From NCBI RefSeq assembly GCF_963662255.1, contig NC_085068.1, positions 2,480,001 to 2,544,000 of the forward strand: a stretch of DNA of 64,000 nucleotides, in the 5' to 3' direction. Under the pieces are notes generated by a model. The model was given only the letters and a program-made list of their open reading frames with translations. It did not search any database and was not told the origin of the DNA. The DNA is from Cinclus cinclus (taxonomy: Eukaryota > Chordata > Aves > Passeriformes > Cinclidae). Shown piece after piece: positions 13,950-25,694 of the stretch; the first letter of the stretch is position 1; every line of letters starts with the position of its first letter. Both the position numbers and the translations under genes were made by a program.

Positions 13950-14115
13950 ATTCCCACGGGTGGTGACTCCACCACTGCCATGGGCAGCCTCTGCCAGTGC
14001 TTTGGGAGCCCCTCCGTTGAGGAAATTTTCCCTATATCCAATCTAAACCTCTCCTGGTGCCACACAAGGCTGTTTCCTCTCATCCTGTCACTGTTCCCTG
14101 GGAGAAGGGGCCAAC
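13950..14115 (-). mobile_element. CR1 LINE fragment
   Basis: The 'ggtggtgactccaccactgc' block, 'gccagtgctttgggagcccc', and 'ctaaacctctcctggtgcca' with 'cctctcatcctgtcact' are internal blocks of an inverted CR1 3' region. The terminal tail is missing. It lies beside a CR1 in the opposite orientation (14232-14460). Confidence 0.75.
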
Positions 14116-14231
14116 CCAAATCAAGACATTTTGACAACATATTTGAAATTCAAGAAGCTCTCCGCGTGCCCAGGCTAATTGCCTTACTACAAGAATCTTA
14201 TTTTTGTCCCTTATTCCAAATTTATCATGAA

Positions 14232-14460
14232 GTGGAGGAAAATTCCTTCCCTGCAGATGTAGGAGTGGGAGGTTCAGGGTTAGAAATATGAGAAAAACAC
14301 ATCCAGCTGTGGCTGCCCCTGGATCCCTGGCAGTGCCCAAGGCCAGGCTGGATGGGGCTGGGAGCACCCTGGGACAGTGGAAGGAATCCCTGCCGTGGCA
14401 GAGGAGTTGGAATTGGATCTTTAAGGGCCCTTCCAACCCAAACCACCCTGTGATTTCATG
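14232..14460 (+). mobile_element. CR1 LINE 3'-end fragment
   Basis: Sense CR1 3' end: 'ctggatccctggcag', 'aggccaggctggatgggg', 'ccctgccgtggcagagg', then 'cttccaacccaaaccaccc' and 'tgatttcatgatttc' as a degenerate octamer tail. A further short CR1-like scrap in minus orientation lies at about 14728-14765. Confidence 0.85.
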
Positions 14461-15298
14461 ATTTCCCTGTTTCCCATATCAGCCATATCAGTCTCGTGCC
14501 ATTTCTTATCATTTATTGCCTTTTATTATCACTTCTCACTAATCCCTTCAGGGTTCTTGGAACAAGGTAATTTTTTATATGCTATACAGGAGTTTCAGTC
14601 ACTCTGAACAGTGCACACACAGACACTGTTAAGCTTTTAAACTTCCAAAAACCTGGAAGAAATCTCTTCCTTTCTCATACAAACGAACAAAACTAAAGAT
14701 CTGGTTTTGAACACCAAGACAGAGATTTAGAATCAGAATATTCAAAGCTGGAAGGGACCCACAGGGCCCCTGCAGGAGCAAAAAACCAACATCCTGTGAG
14801 TATTTCTAGCACAGAAAAAAAAAGTAAATTTAGTCAGAGAAAAGCAGATGTAGGAAACCAACCCGAAAGCTGGCACAGCAGCACCACAAGCCCTGAGCCA
14901 CAAAAAAGCAGCTGCTGGGCTGGAGGTGGGTGCAGAGCTTCCCTTAGCTCTGAGTCCAGCACTCCAGAGGCACCTCTGCTCCAAAGCCCACGGGAAGAGC
15001 TGGAAATCTCTGGTTCCTGTGTTTGCTTCCACCTCAGCCCCACACTGCAGCATGTGGGGAGATTATCTGGGTTTAAGATCTGAGCTGTTTGAGGGGTTTG
15101 CCCCCAGACCAACTCAGCATTAAGCTGGGCTCTGAAAATCTGGGGGTTTATTGCCTTCAGAAAGCCCAGAGTGAGTCACAGGAGGAATCAAAAGGTAAAT
15201 TCAAAATACACAGACAGAGTCCTGTGGTTCTCTTGCAGCAGGGGAAGCTTCTTGAGGAAGGTGGCAGCCCCAGTTTCTCTTCAACTCCAACCACAACA

Positions 15299-15343
15299 TG
15301 GGGGGGGGGGGGGGGGGGGGGGGGCGGGGGGGCGGGGCGGGGA
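15299..15343. repeat. Poly(G) / G-rich tract
   Basis: More than 20 consecutive G followed by further G blocks separated by single C. Strong G-quadruplex potential on the plus strand and prone to length error in sequencing. Confidence 0.95.
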
Positions 15344-16669
15344 TTTTTCACCCCACTTGGTTCTTCTACAAATTCATTATTTTAATTCTAATTTGAAGTT
15401 CAAAATAACAGCAGCTCCTTCAAATCAGTAACACACTCAGCCCTCCCATTACAAACCAGTTGAAGGCTCACACAGATTTTTTTGTCCATTAAATATCCCA
15501 AGCAGAGCCCCAACTCCACCGTGGAGCACTGCTAAAAATCAGGATCAAAGGAAAACACCCTCCCCTCCTCCCAAACCCTCTCCTGCATCCCTACAACCCA
15601 GAAGTCCAAGTTTCCAGCTGTATTATGAGGGGGGAAAAAAATAAACCTGAGATTCGTGAGAGTGCTGCAGATACCCATGTGTACCCTAAATGTGGGTCTC
15701 TGCAGCAGCATTTTAGAAGAAAAGATGGAATTATTTAAAGAAATAAGGAAATATTACTCTCCTAAGCAGTGCCACTTTCCACCCAGCAATTACAACTGGA
15801 TACTTGTGCCACACAGCCAAGTCTTTTTCACATCAGATAATTTTATCCCTTCTACACAAGGAAAACTGTCGTTCTCCCAGCCCAGGGAAAAAGGGGCTTT
15901 TCAAGGCTGAGTCTCAGGTTTCACCAGAGCCAGCATTTAATATCAAACTTCACATCTTGTAAGAGGCAGCCAAAAATCCCCCAGACCAGGCTGCTCTGGA
16001 AGCGGTGGAAAATCTGGAATTTCTGTGAAAAGCCACATTGAAAAATAATTATCCTTCTAAAGCAGGAAAAGAAAAGCAGGAATAGCAGAATTAGAGAGGT
16101 GGCTTTTCCACAGAGATTGTTCCTGCCAGCCCTGTGACCAATCGAGGCAGGGACAGGTCTGCCACGCTGCTTACATTCCTCCAGGGGGATGAAAAAATTA
16201 TTTGTTTTTGATTTGGTCTATACAGAACATTTGCATCTTGTTACTGCTGATATTTTAGCCTTAAAAGTTCTCAGACATTCCTCCAGGGCTTATCTTAAGC
16301 ACATTTTTATTAAGTTCCCTTCTCTAAAAAAAAACAAGTCCCAGTGAGTTTTGACGCGCGCTGCCTTTGACAATGATAATCTTTGTCCTTCCCAGCTGCA
16401 GCAAATTTAAAATAATCTCTTTTCCAAGTGGACTTTATTAATCTTCCCAGTGAAATACCATCCTGAGGTAAAACAATTATTTCCAGTTCAACTCTCAGTA
16501 CCAGCTAAGCCCATGCTGCAAAAGACAACCAACATCTGGCAGACTCAATATCTGCAGCAATTAAGAGTAATCGTGGAACCATAAATATACAAATCTGTCC
16601 AAGAGCTGGGCTGGGGAGAGCAGGGAGGGAACGGCTGCAGGAGAGTGCAGGAGTCAGCAGTGTGGGCTG

Positions 16670-17850
16670 GCACTGTCACAGCACTGCCCCTGGCATTGTC
16701 ACAGCACTGCCACTGGCACGGCACTGCCACTGCCACAGCACTGCCACTGCCACTGCCATAGCACTGCCACTGCCACTGCCACTGTCATTGTCATAGCACT
16801 GCCACTGTCATTGTCATAGCACTGCCACTGTCACAGCACTGCCCCTGGCATTGTCACAGCACTGCCACTGGCACGGCACTGCCACTTCCACTGTCATTGT
16901 CATAGCACTGCCACTGTCACAGCACTGCCACTGGCATGGCACTGCCACTGTCATTGTCATAGCAGTGCCACTGCCACTGTCATTGTCATAGCAGTGCCAC
17001 TGCCACAGCACTGCCCCTGGCATTGGCACAGCACTGCCACTGGCACAGCACTGCCACTTCCACTGTCATTGTCATAGCACTGCCACTGTCACAGCACTGC
17101 CACGGCACTGCCACTTCCACTGTCATTGTCATAGCACTGCCACTGCCACAGCACTGCCACTGGCATGGCACTGCCACTGCCACTGTCATTGTCATAGCAC
17201 TGCCACTGTCACAGCACTGCCACGGCACTGCCACTGCCACTGTCATTGTCATAGCACTGCCACTGCCACAGCACTGCCACTGGCATGGCACTGCCACTGC
17301 CACTGTCATTGTCATAGCAGTGCCACTGCCACAGCACTGCCCCTGGCATTGTCACAGCACTGCCACTGGCACAGCACTGCCACGGCACTGCCACTGCCAC
17401 TGTCATTGTCATAGCACTGCCACTGTCACAGCACTGCCACTGCCACAGCACTGCCACTGCCATAGCACTGCCACTGCCACTGTCATTGTCACAGCACTGC
17501 CCCGGTCATTGTCACAGCACTGCCACTGGCACAGCTGCACTGCCACTTCCACTGTCATTGTCATAGCACTGCCACTGTCACAGCACTGCCACTGCCATTG
17601 TCACAGCACTGCCACTGGCATGGCACTTCCACTGTCATTGTCACAGCACTGCCACTGGAACAGCTGCACTGCCACTGGAACAGCTGCACTGCCACTGGAA
17701 CAGCTGCACTGCCACTTCCACTGTCATTGTCATAGCACTGCCACTGTCACAGAACTGCCACTGCCACTGTCATTGTCATAGCAGTGCCACTGTCACAGCA
17801 CTACCACAGCACTGCCACTGTCATTGTCACTGCACTGCCACTGGCATTTA
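16670..17850. repeat. Hexamer-derived minisatellite with 120-bp higher-order repeat
   Basis: About 1.2 kb made of variants of a CACTGC hexamer (CACTGT, CATTGT, CATAGC and similar). A higher-order unit is visible: the stretch beginning at 17081 recurs exactly 120 bp later at 17201 with the same order of variants. Lack of stop codons in the repeat gives long spurious frames of His/Cys/Thr/Val (plus) and Trp/Cys/Gly (minus), which are not genes. Confidence 0.95.
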
Positions 17851-20800
17851 CCTAATGGGGGGGAGAATCCCACTGGTTCTCCCCAGCTCCCTCCCCAGCG
17901 GTGCCACCAGAGGTGCTGAGGCTCCCGAGTGTCCCAAAACCGGGACAAAGATCCCCAAAGGCAGCCAGGCCAGGGCTGGGCTCACCCCCAGCTGCTCCTC
18001 CAAGACCAGATTTTTCTCCTGAATAACCTGAAGGGATCAACCCCAAAGCCCAGCCAGGGAGGAGCCAAAGCCCTGCATTCCCCCATGGACCCAGAATTCC
18101 AGCTCTGCTCCTGAAGGAACCTGCACTGCTCAGCCTCACCTCAAAGCAGCTGAAGCACCATGGCTGATGATGATGATGATTATTATTACTATTAAGTCCA
18201 GAAAAATAATCTTCACCTGAATGTTTTAAATTTAAAAATGTGACTCTGCTCCATTTTCAATTAATTGTCCCTGAAAGTATTTTTATTGAGCAGCTGCTTT
18301 GACTGCACAAGTGCAATTCTGCAGAAAGACAATTTTGATTTTTCCTGCTGAAAGGGTACAATAGATAAAAATTACAAAAGATCTGATAGATAAACAATAA
18401 ATCATCTGATTTGGAGTCAGATCTATAGCCAAAAGCTCTTCTAAACGCAAGTGTAGCTGGAAAAAATAGAGAAAATTAATTTAATTTCATTTTCCCTGTA
18501 AAACTCCTCCAGTTGTTAACTCCCTCACTGAAGCCATAATCTTGTGTAAAACCCTGATCATTGCTAAAAAATATGAGATTAAGGCAGCACAACAAGTAGA
18601 AAAGATGCAAATTTATACATCATTTGGGTAAAATAGCATCACCTGGAGGAAAAAGCAAAAGCAGTACTGGACTGAAGAACCTGCTGGGTTCCTCAGAGGG
18701 AACATTTTGCTTCAGGTACAAACAAAAGCCAGGGTAAAATATGATCTGTGTGCTCGACTGATTGTGCCCTCTCAGAGCTCCAGTTTATTGTGCTACAACA
18801 CCCAAGGAAAATTATTTTAGGGAATGGAACAAAGAAATTGAACATATTTCCCCCGAATGAAGCCATTGCTAACCCCAGAAGTTGCCCAGGCAGAATTTCA
18901 TTGGAAAGAACATCCTGGGTGATCTCCCATTGTTGTTTTACAGCAGCAAGGCTACTTTTCCTTTAAAAGAAAGGAAACAGAAGGGATCATTTCCCCTCCA
19001 GATTCCACCCTCGCATTTTCCAGCTCCCAGGTGGGACATCAGTGAGTTTGCCTTCAACAACGACAGGGACATCGAGGTGAGCCTTGGACACCCAGCACTG
19101 CCTTGGTGTCCCATAGCCCCTGCCTGGCTTTTCCTCATAGCCAAATACTTCAAACCACAAACATCTGGTAGCCACAACCTCCTTGACCAAGTGGCCACCC
19201 TGAGAAGGGGGAAAAGCCTCCCTTGCCCCAGGAAATAAATGGAATTATCACTATCTGCTTAAGGATCCTTGGCTCTGGGCTGGTGACTCCTGAGTGAGGT
19301 TACAAGGCCTGGCTGCTGCACAAAGGCCGTGGGCTCTGCTGGCTCTCAGATTGAGCAATAAATGTTCTTCTCCTTTTCTTTCCATTTCCTTTCCCTTTCT
19401 TTCCTTCTTTTCCTGGTCATAGGAAAGACCTGTGCTCATGCCCAGCTCTCCACAAGCCCCAAGAATCCCATCAGGAGACAGGCACAAGGCTCCTGCTCCA
19501 CCTGGAGCTCAGCTCCCTAAATAAATCTGGAGCATCAAAGCAATCCCAGCAAGACAAGGGAAGCCCAGAGAGTGCATTTAGCACAAGCACACACACACAG
19601 AGGTGCCAGGCCAGGGAAGCCCAGCCCTGCACAAACAAACTCCATCCCAAGCCCTGCAGGATGGCTGACAAACCCTGCAACACCCAGAGCTCGTGGCATC
19701 AAACCCAGCTGCTTCACCCAACCGCCAGCAGGAAATTCAAACAGCACAATCTTGCTCCCTAAGCTTGCCCAAGGCACCTCAAGGCCCCAGAGGAAAAAGC
19801 CAATCCCCCAAAAATGAGGGTGTGCTGTCCATGTGGGACTGAAGGTCACAGAACAGTGACCAATTCCAGCTCCAGAGTAATGAGCATCCACAAAACCCAC
19901 ACTGCAGATACATCACCAACGTGGGATGTGTTGATAGTGTTAATCACTTTTTTTTGTTTGTTTTCCCACATGAAAAACCTCTTTCAAGGGCAAGAATAAG
20001 ATCTGAGGTTCCCCTCTGCTCCACTAAATTTATCTGGTTTATGCAACCCGAGTGTGAACAAACATAGACTGGGGGGGAAATGTGTTTTACACAAGCAAGT
20101 AAAAGCAGAAAAATCAACTTTGTATCAGCAGAAAGGCTGAACCTGAAGGCCCACGGGTCTCCCCTTCCCCCAAAAGCAGGAAAAAATCAAAGATCCATAG
20201 AAAAGGAGAAGCAGCCCCAGGTTTTAGTGACACAAGCCAAGGTTGTGGGAAAGGTGGGGGACCCCCCCCGCCCCTTCCCCAAGGCACCATCCAGCACCGC
20301 TTCCTCTGCTCCCTGCTCCTCCCATTCCACAGAAACCAAAAGCACCGCGTGCCACCACGGCAGCCACGGCTCCGGGCTGGAAAACGGAGACCACCTCCAT
20401 TTTTCCACCCACACCAGCGGGTCCCAGCCACGAGGGCCAGAGGAACCGAGGCCGAGGAGCTCCAAGGAACAGGCCACAGACCCCAGTGGAGCAGCCAAAC
20501 GTGCCCAGAAAATGCCTCCGAGCTGGCTGATTTCGCCAGGGGAGGTTGTTACAAAAGCTGCTGCTGACCTGAGGTGTGCAGAGAGCTCACTGCAGTCTGC
20601 AAACCCGGGCAGAGGGATCCGGCCACGCTCCACAGGCCACGGAGCCGGGAAATGCTGAAAACGAGAACGGATTCAGTGGGTTCTGCAGGGAAAACACCCG
20701 GCTGGGCGAGCAGGAAATGCGTTTTAAAGCTAAATATGCCCAAACTCCAGCGGAAAGAGCCCGAAGGACAGCAGCTTCTCAGACAATGCAGGAATCTTCC

Positions 20801-21485
20801 TGCAGAAGCCCAAGTACATCATTTTCCCCCCTCTGGCCTCCATCTCTGCCACAGCCAAGCAGCAATCCAAGGGAACGCCATCCATCACCATTCCAACCCC
20901 AGGGCTTGCCACAGGCCAGAGGAGACTTCCAGACCCGTGGGGCTTACAAAGGCTTTTGTTTTGGCTAATTCCGAGCAACACCTCGGAGCGCAAACCCTGC
21001 CCTGCAGTATTTGCATCCCAAATATTGCAGCACTGAGCTAATTTCGGGGAGCTGGCGCACACAAACCGACTACTGGAGTAATCAGACCAAAAAAATGAAG
21101 GCGAGCTAAATTTAGGAGTAACTATGCGATGAAGTATTAATAACGGATTATTTCCCTTCTAAAAAATAAACATATATACATAGGTATACATACTTTTTTT
21201 TTTTTAAGTTAAGCTGACAATGCCCCTTGCAGCATCCAGGCTCTCCATCCCCCCAGGGATGGATCCCACAGTTTTCTGGGTACCAAGATGAGGTTCAACC
21301 CCCCAACCCAAAAAAAAAATTAAAAAAAAAATAAAAACCCCCCACGGCCCTCCCCGCCCACAGCGACCCCCGGGGAGGAGAAGCGCAGTGCCCGCGTCCT
21401 CCGCGCTGTCCCGGAGCGCTCCCGGGGAGGGCTGGCCCCGTTTCCCCGCAGTGCAGCGCGGACCGCCCGCATCCCCCATCACTCA

Positions 21486-22604
<1,119 letters not shown>

Positions 22605-22689
22605 TTAATGGGCAAACGTCCAGCGAACCAGACACAACCCCCGGCCTTGCATCCCTGCTGCTGGCTCTCCGGGACGCCGCAGAATTAAT

Positions 22690-23105
22690 AATCCCCTGCT
22701 AATCCGCTATGGAGGCAGCCTGGGACAGTGGGGAATGTTCAACCTGGAGAGCAGGAGAGGGTGTGGGGACATCACAGCACTTCCAGGGCATGAAGGGGCT
22801 GCAGGGAAGCCGGAGGAGGACTCTGCATCAGGAAACAGAATGACGGGACAGGGGTGAATGGCTACGAATTGAAGGAGGGAAAATTTTGGTCTGATAATGG
22901 GCAGAAATTCTTCCCTGTGAGGGTGGGGAGACCCTGGCAGAGGTTTTCCAGAGAAGCTGTGGATGCCCCAAACCTGGCAGCGTTCAAAGTCAGGCTGGAT
23001 AAGGCCTGGAGCAGCCTGGGATAGTGGGAATTGTCCGTGGCAGGGCTGGGATAATCTTTAAGGTCCATTCCAATCCCTCAACACTCTATGATCCCATGAT
23101 TGCAC
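22690..23105 (+). mobile_element. CR1 LINE 3' end, ~415 bp
   Basis: Sense CR1: 'gaatgttcaacctggagag', 'cagaatgacgggacag', 'ttcttccctgtgagggtggg', 'ggataaggcctggagcagcc', ending 'actctatgatcccatgatt' as a degenerate octamer tail. It begins about 600 bp upstream of the IFFO2 ATG, just outside the CpG island. Confidence 0.9.
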
Positions 23106-23419
23106 GATTAGGTCAGATCAGAATAAATTATAAACCTTGGATTTTGTTATCCCAAGGCAGAACCCTGCCTAACTGCTAAATAATGCTGATATGATAATAA
23201 TTAAGTTATTAAATTAGTGTTTCCCAACTGCTGCTCCCGGACCTCTGGGCAATCAAAGGATATTGTTTAATTGAATGATGTGATCGCTGCATTGCTCTGC
23301 TGGGCACGGAACGATGCAAGGGAAACACACGGACAACTCTCAGCCAGGCTGCTGTAAAGCTGCAGGAACACTGTTTACCCAAATATAATTTCTGAAATAA
23401 AACCATGGGGCTTGCCAGG

Positions 23420-23503
23420 TTATATTATTTATATTTATATTTATATTTATATTTATATTTATATTTATATTTATATTTATATTTATATTTATATTTATAT
23501 TTA
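23420..23503. repeat. (TTTATA)n microsatellite
   Basis: About 13-14 near-perfect copies of an AT-only hexamer, a likely DNA-unwinding tract. It yields meaningless Tyr-Leu (plus) and Asn-Ile (minus) reading frames. Confidence 0.95.
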
Positions 23504-24000
23504 ACCCCACTTGTTGAAACTCCATCAGCACCCCCAGCCACGCTCTGCACCGAAACCAGGGTTCTTCAAAGGGCTCTGTTAATGTGTTACTAACCTGTGT
23601 TTTGCCAGCACCTCCTGGAAGAAAAAAAAAATGTGCTGGGTGGAGGTGGTTCATTAAAAGGGTGACTCAAAGAAACACCTGAAGGATTTGTCTCTCCCCC
23701 AGCACAAAAGCTCCTGAGCTGGGTTTGTGTTTGGGGCTGGCGGCTGCGGGGCAGGGCAGGGCTGCAGCCCGTGGGTGTCAGCAAACAGCTCCACGTTTCC
23801 ATCACAAACCCCTCAGCTCCCCAGGAAATGCTCTCGTGCTTTGTGCCCCCCTGCATACCCACAGAAATACTTGGGAAAGGCAAGAATTGACTAAAGCTGC
23901 CAACACTGAGGGCAGTGCTGGGAGCAGAAGCCAGTCAGGGGTGGGTTTGTCCCAGATTTGAGAAATTCCAAGGTTTGGAACCCCCCGGGACAGTTGCAAG

Positions 24001-24110
24001 GAGGGATGGGATGGGATGGGATGGGATGGGATGGGATGGGATGGGATGGGATGGGATGGGATGGGATGGGATGGGCTTTAAGGTCCCTTCCAACCCAAAC
24101 TGTGCTGGGG
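24001..24110 (+). repeat. (ATGGG)n array inside a CR1 3' tail
   Basis: About 14 copies of the pentamer ATGGG (24004-24075) run directly into 'ctttaaggtcccttccaacc', the standard CR1 3' end. The CR1 sense sequence contains a 'gggatggg'-like stretch just before this block, so the microsatellite most likely grew within a CR1 copy. Confidence 0.85.
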
Positions 24111-25246
24111 TTTTACATATTTCCCTGGTTTTGGGCACCTGGCAGCCTCGCTGGTGGTGCTGGAAGGACCTGGGTGATTTCAGAACCCGTGGTCAATAGG
24201 TGGGAAAATCCAGCTGGGTTTTATTTTAGCTTTTTATCATTTTATTCCTTTAGGGAAGCAGGAAGGCACTGAGGGAGTGATAAACCAGGCAATGAAGGGT
24301 TTGGTACCTGCCCCGTGATCTCGTGACTCCCTGGATCCACCAACGCCTCATCTCCAGGTCATTAAATCAAATTAGTCCTTTTCCTAATGAACTCCAGTCC
24401 CTCTCTGGGATGGCCGCGGTCACCCCCAGGGTCCCTCAGTGAATCCCCCTGAATTAAGGGCAGAAATTAATTAATCTTGAGATGGGAATCCCCACCCCGG
24501 GAGGGCCCTGCTGCCACAGCCCCGTGCCAGGCTGGGGACGTTCCTGCAGGAATTCCTGCCGGGAATTCCTGCGATTCCTGCCGAGGAGAACTCCCCGCTG
24601 CTGCCAATCACCGATATAAATAATGGAGCCCTGAGGAGCCCTTTGCTTTCTGGCCAGGGAGGAGCAGTGGCCACCCCGGGGTTGGGTTTGCCCTCAGCTG
24701 CTTCAAACTGGGCTGGAGCAGGGACTGGGGAATCCAGTTTGGATTTGATTTTACACTCATTTTCTTTTCTCTTTGGAAAAAGTGCATCCTGCACTCCCAA
24801 ACCTCAGTGACCATGCAGGGCTGCTCTCTACATTGGCTCAGATTTATTAATGTTAATTTTCCTGAGACTGGTTGCAACCCTTGGGGCCTTGTTAGTCTGG
24901 CGCTCATGGAAAGTTCTTTTTTCCTTGGTAAAGTGACCATTTTCCAGGCAAACCGACCAAAATCCAAGCCCAGGGCTCCCATTCCATGCTGCAGATGTTG
25001 CTCCCTGAGCTGATGGGCATCACCACAGGGTTAGTTTGTGCATTTGGACAAACCTCTCCTAAAACAAGTAAAATTCCTCTGGTTTGACACCCACAGAACT
25101 CTCCAGGCCTCCAAAATGTCCCTCAGTGACTTCAGGGGGTCCTGCTGGGCTGGGATTTTCTCACATTGAGGTGAGGCTGCATCCCCTCATCCCTGCCTCA
25201 GCCCCTTCCCATTCCCTCGGGCCACAGCCCTGCCCTGGCCACAGCC

Positions 25247-25694
25247 AGACAAAACTAAAGGAATAAAAAGCATGTCTGCTTTTTATCTATTTATTGGAAG
25301 GGCCTTCAGGTGCATTTTGGGCAGATGAAGCCCCTCAGGGGCTACACCCAAAAATGGACCACGGGTCACAGGTTTTCATACTTTTATAAGTTTGGTTCAT
25401 TTCCATATTGGGGTTTAATCCTCCAATTACAGCTTCAGGTAATGAAGCTATTTAGCTTTTAGCTATTAAATGAAGTCATTTACCCCAAGTTTGCCACCCC
25501 CAACTCCCTTTTGTTTCCATTTCTCGGGGCCTGAGGCAGTGAGGTGTCCTTGATTCCCAGCCCAGAGAGGAATTGCTGTGTGTGACCAAAATGGGAGAGC
25601 AGCAGCTGCCACTGCGTGTGGAGTTTAGAGTTCTACACTACAGAACTGCAGGATTACAAAGACATGGAAATAGAAAAGCTGAAATCCTGAGGCA
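25247..25694 (-). mobile_element. Solo-LTR-like repeat, copy 2
   Basis: Nearly identical (by eye about 98%) to 57160-57621 over some 420 bp. On the minus strand it opens TGCCTCAGGATTTC and carries AATAAA (plus TTTATT at 25290-25295) near its other end, as a retroviral-type LTR would. No internal region or coding sequence adjoins it. The plus-strand left boundary is uncertain because similarity to copy 3 fades at about 25246. Confidence 0.7.

Noticed and set aside
17023..17781. 252-codon His/Thr/Val-rich open frame on plus and Trp/Cys frames on minus
   Set aside because: Pure product of the hexamer minisatellite; no non-repeat sequence, no family resemblance.
20080..20658. 192-codon plus-strand open frame in GC-rich intron DNA
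   Set aside because: Ser/Pro/Gly-rich without recognisable domain; overlapping frames of similar length on both strands point to composition.
23340..23654. Asn-Ile and Tyr-Leu repeat proteins
   Set aside because: Translation of the (TTTATA)n microsatellite.
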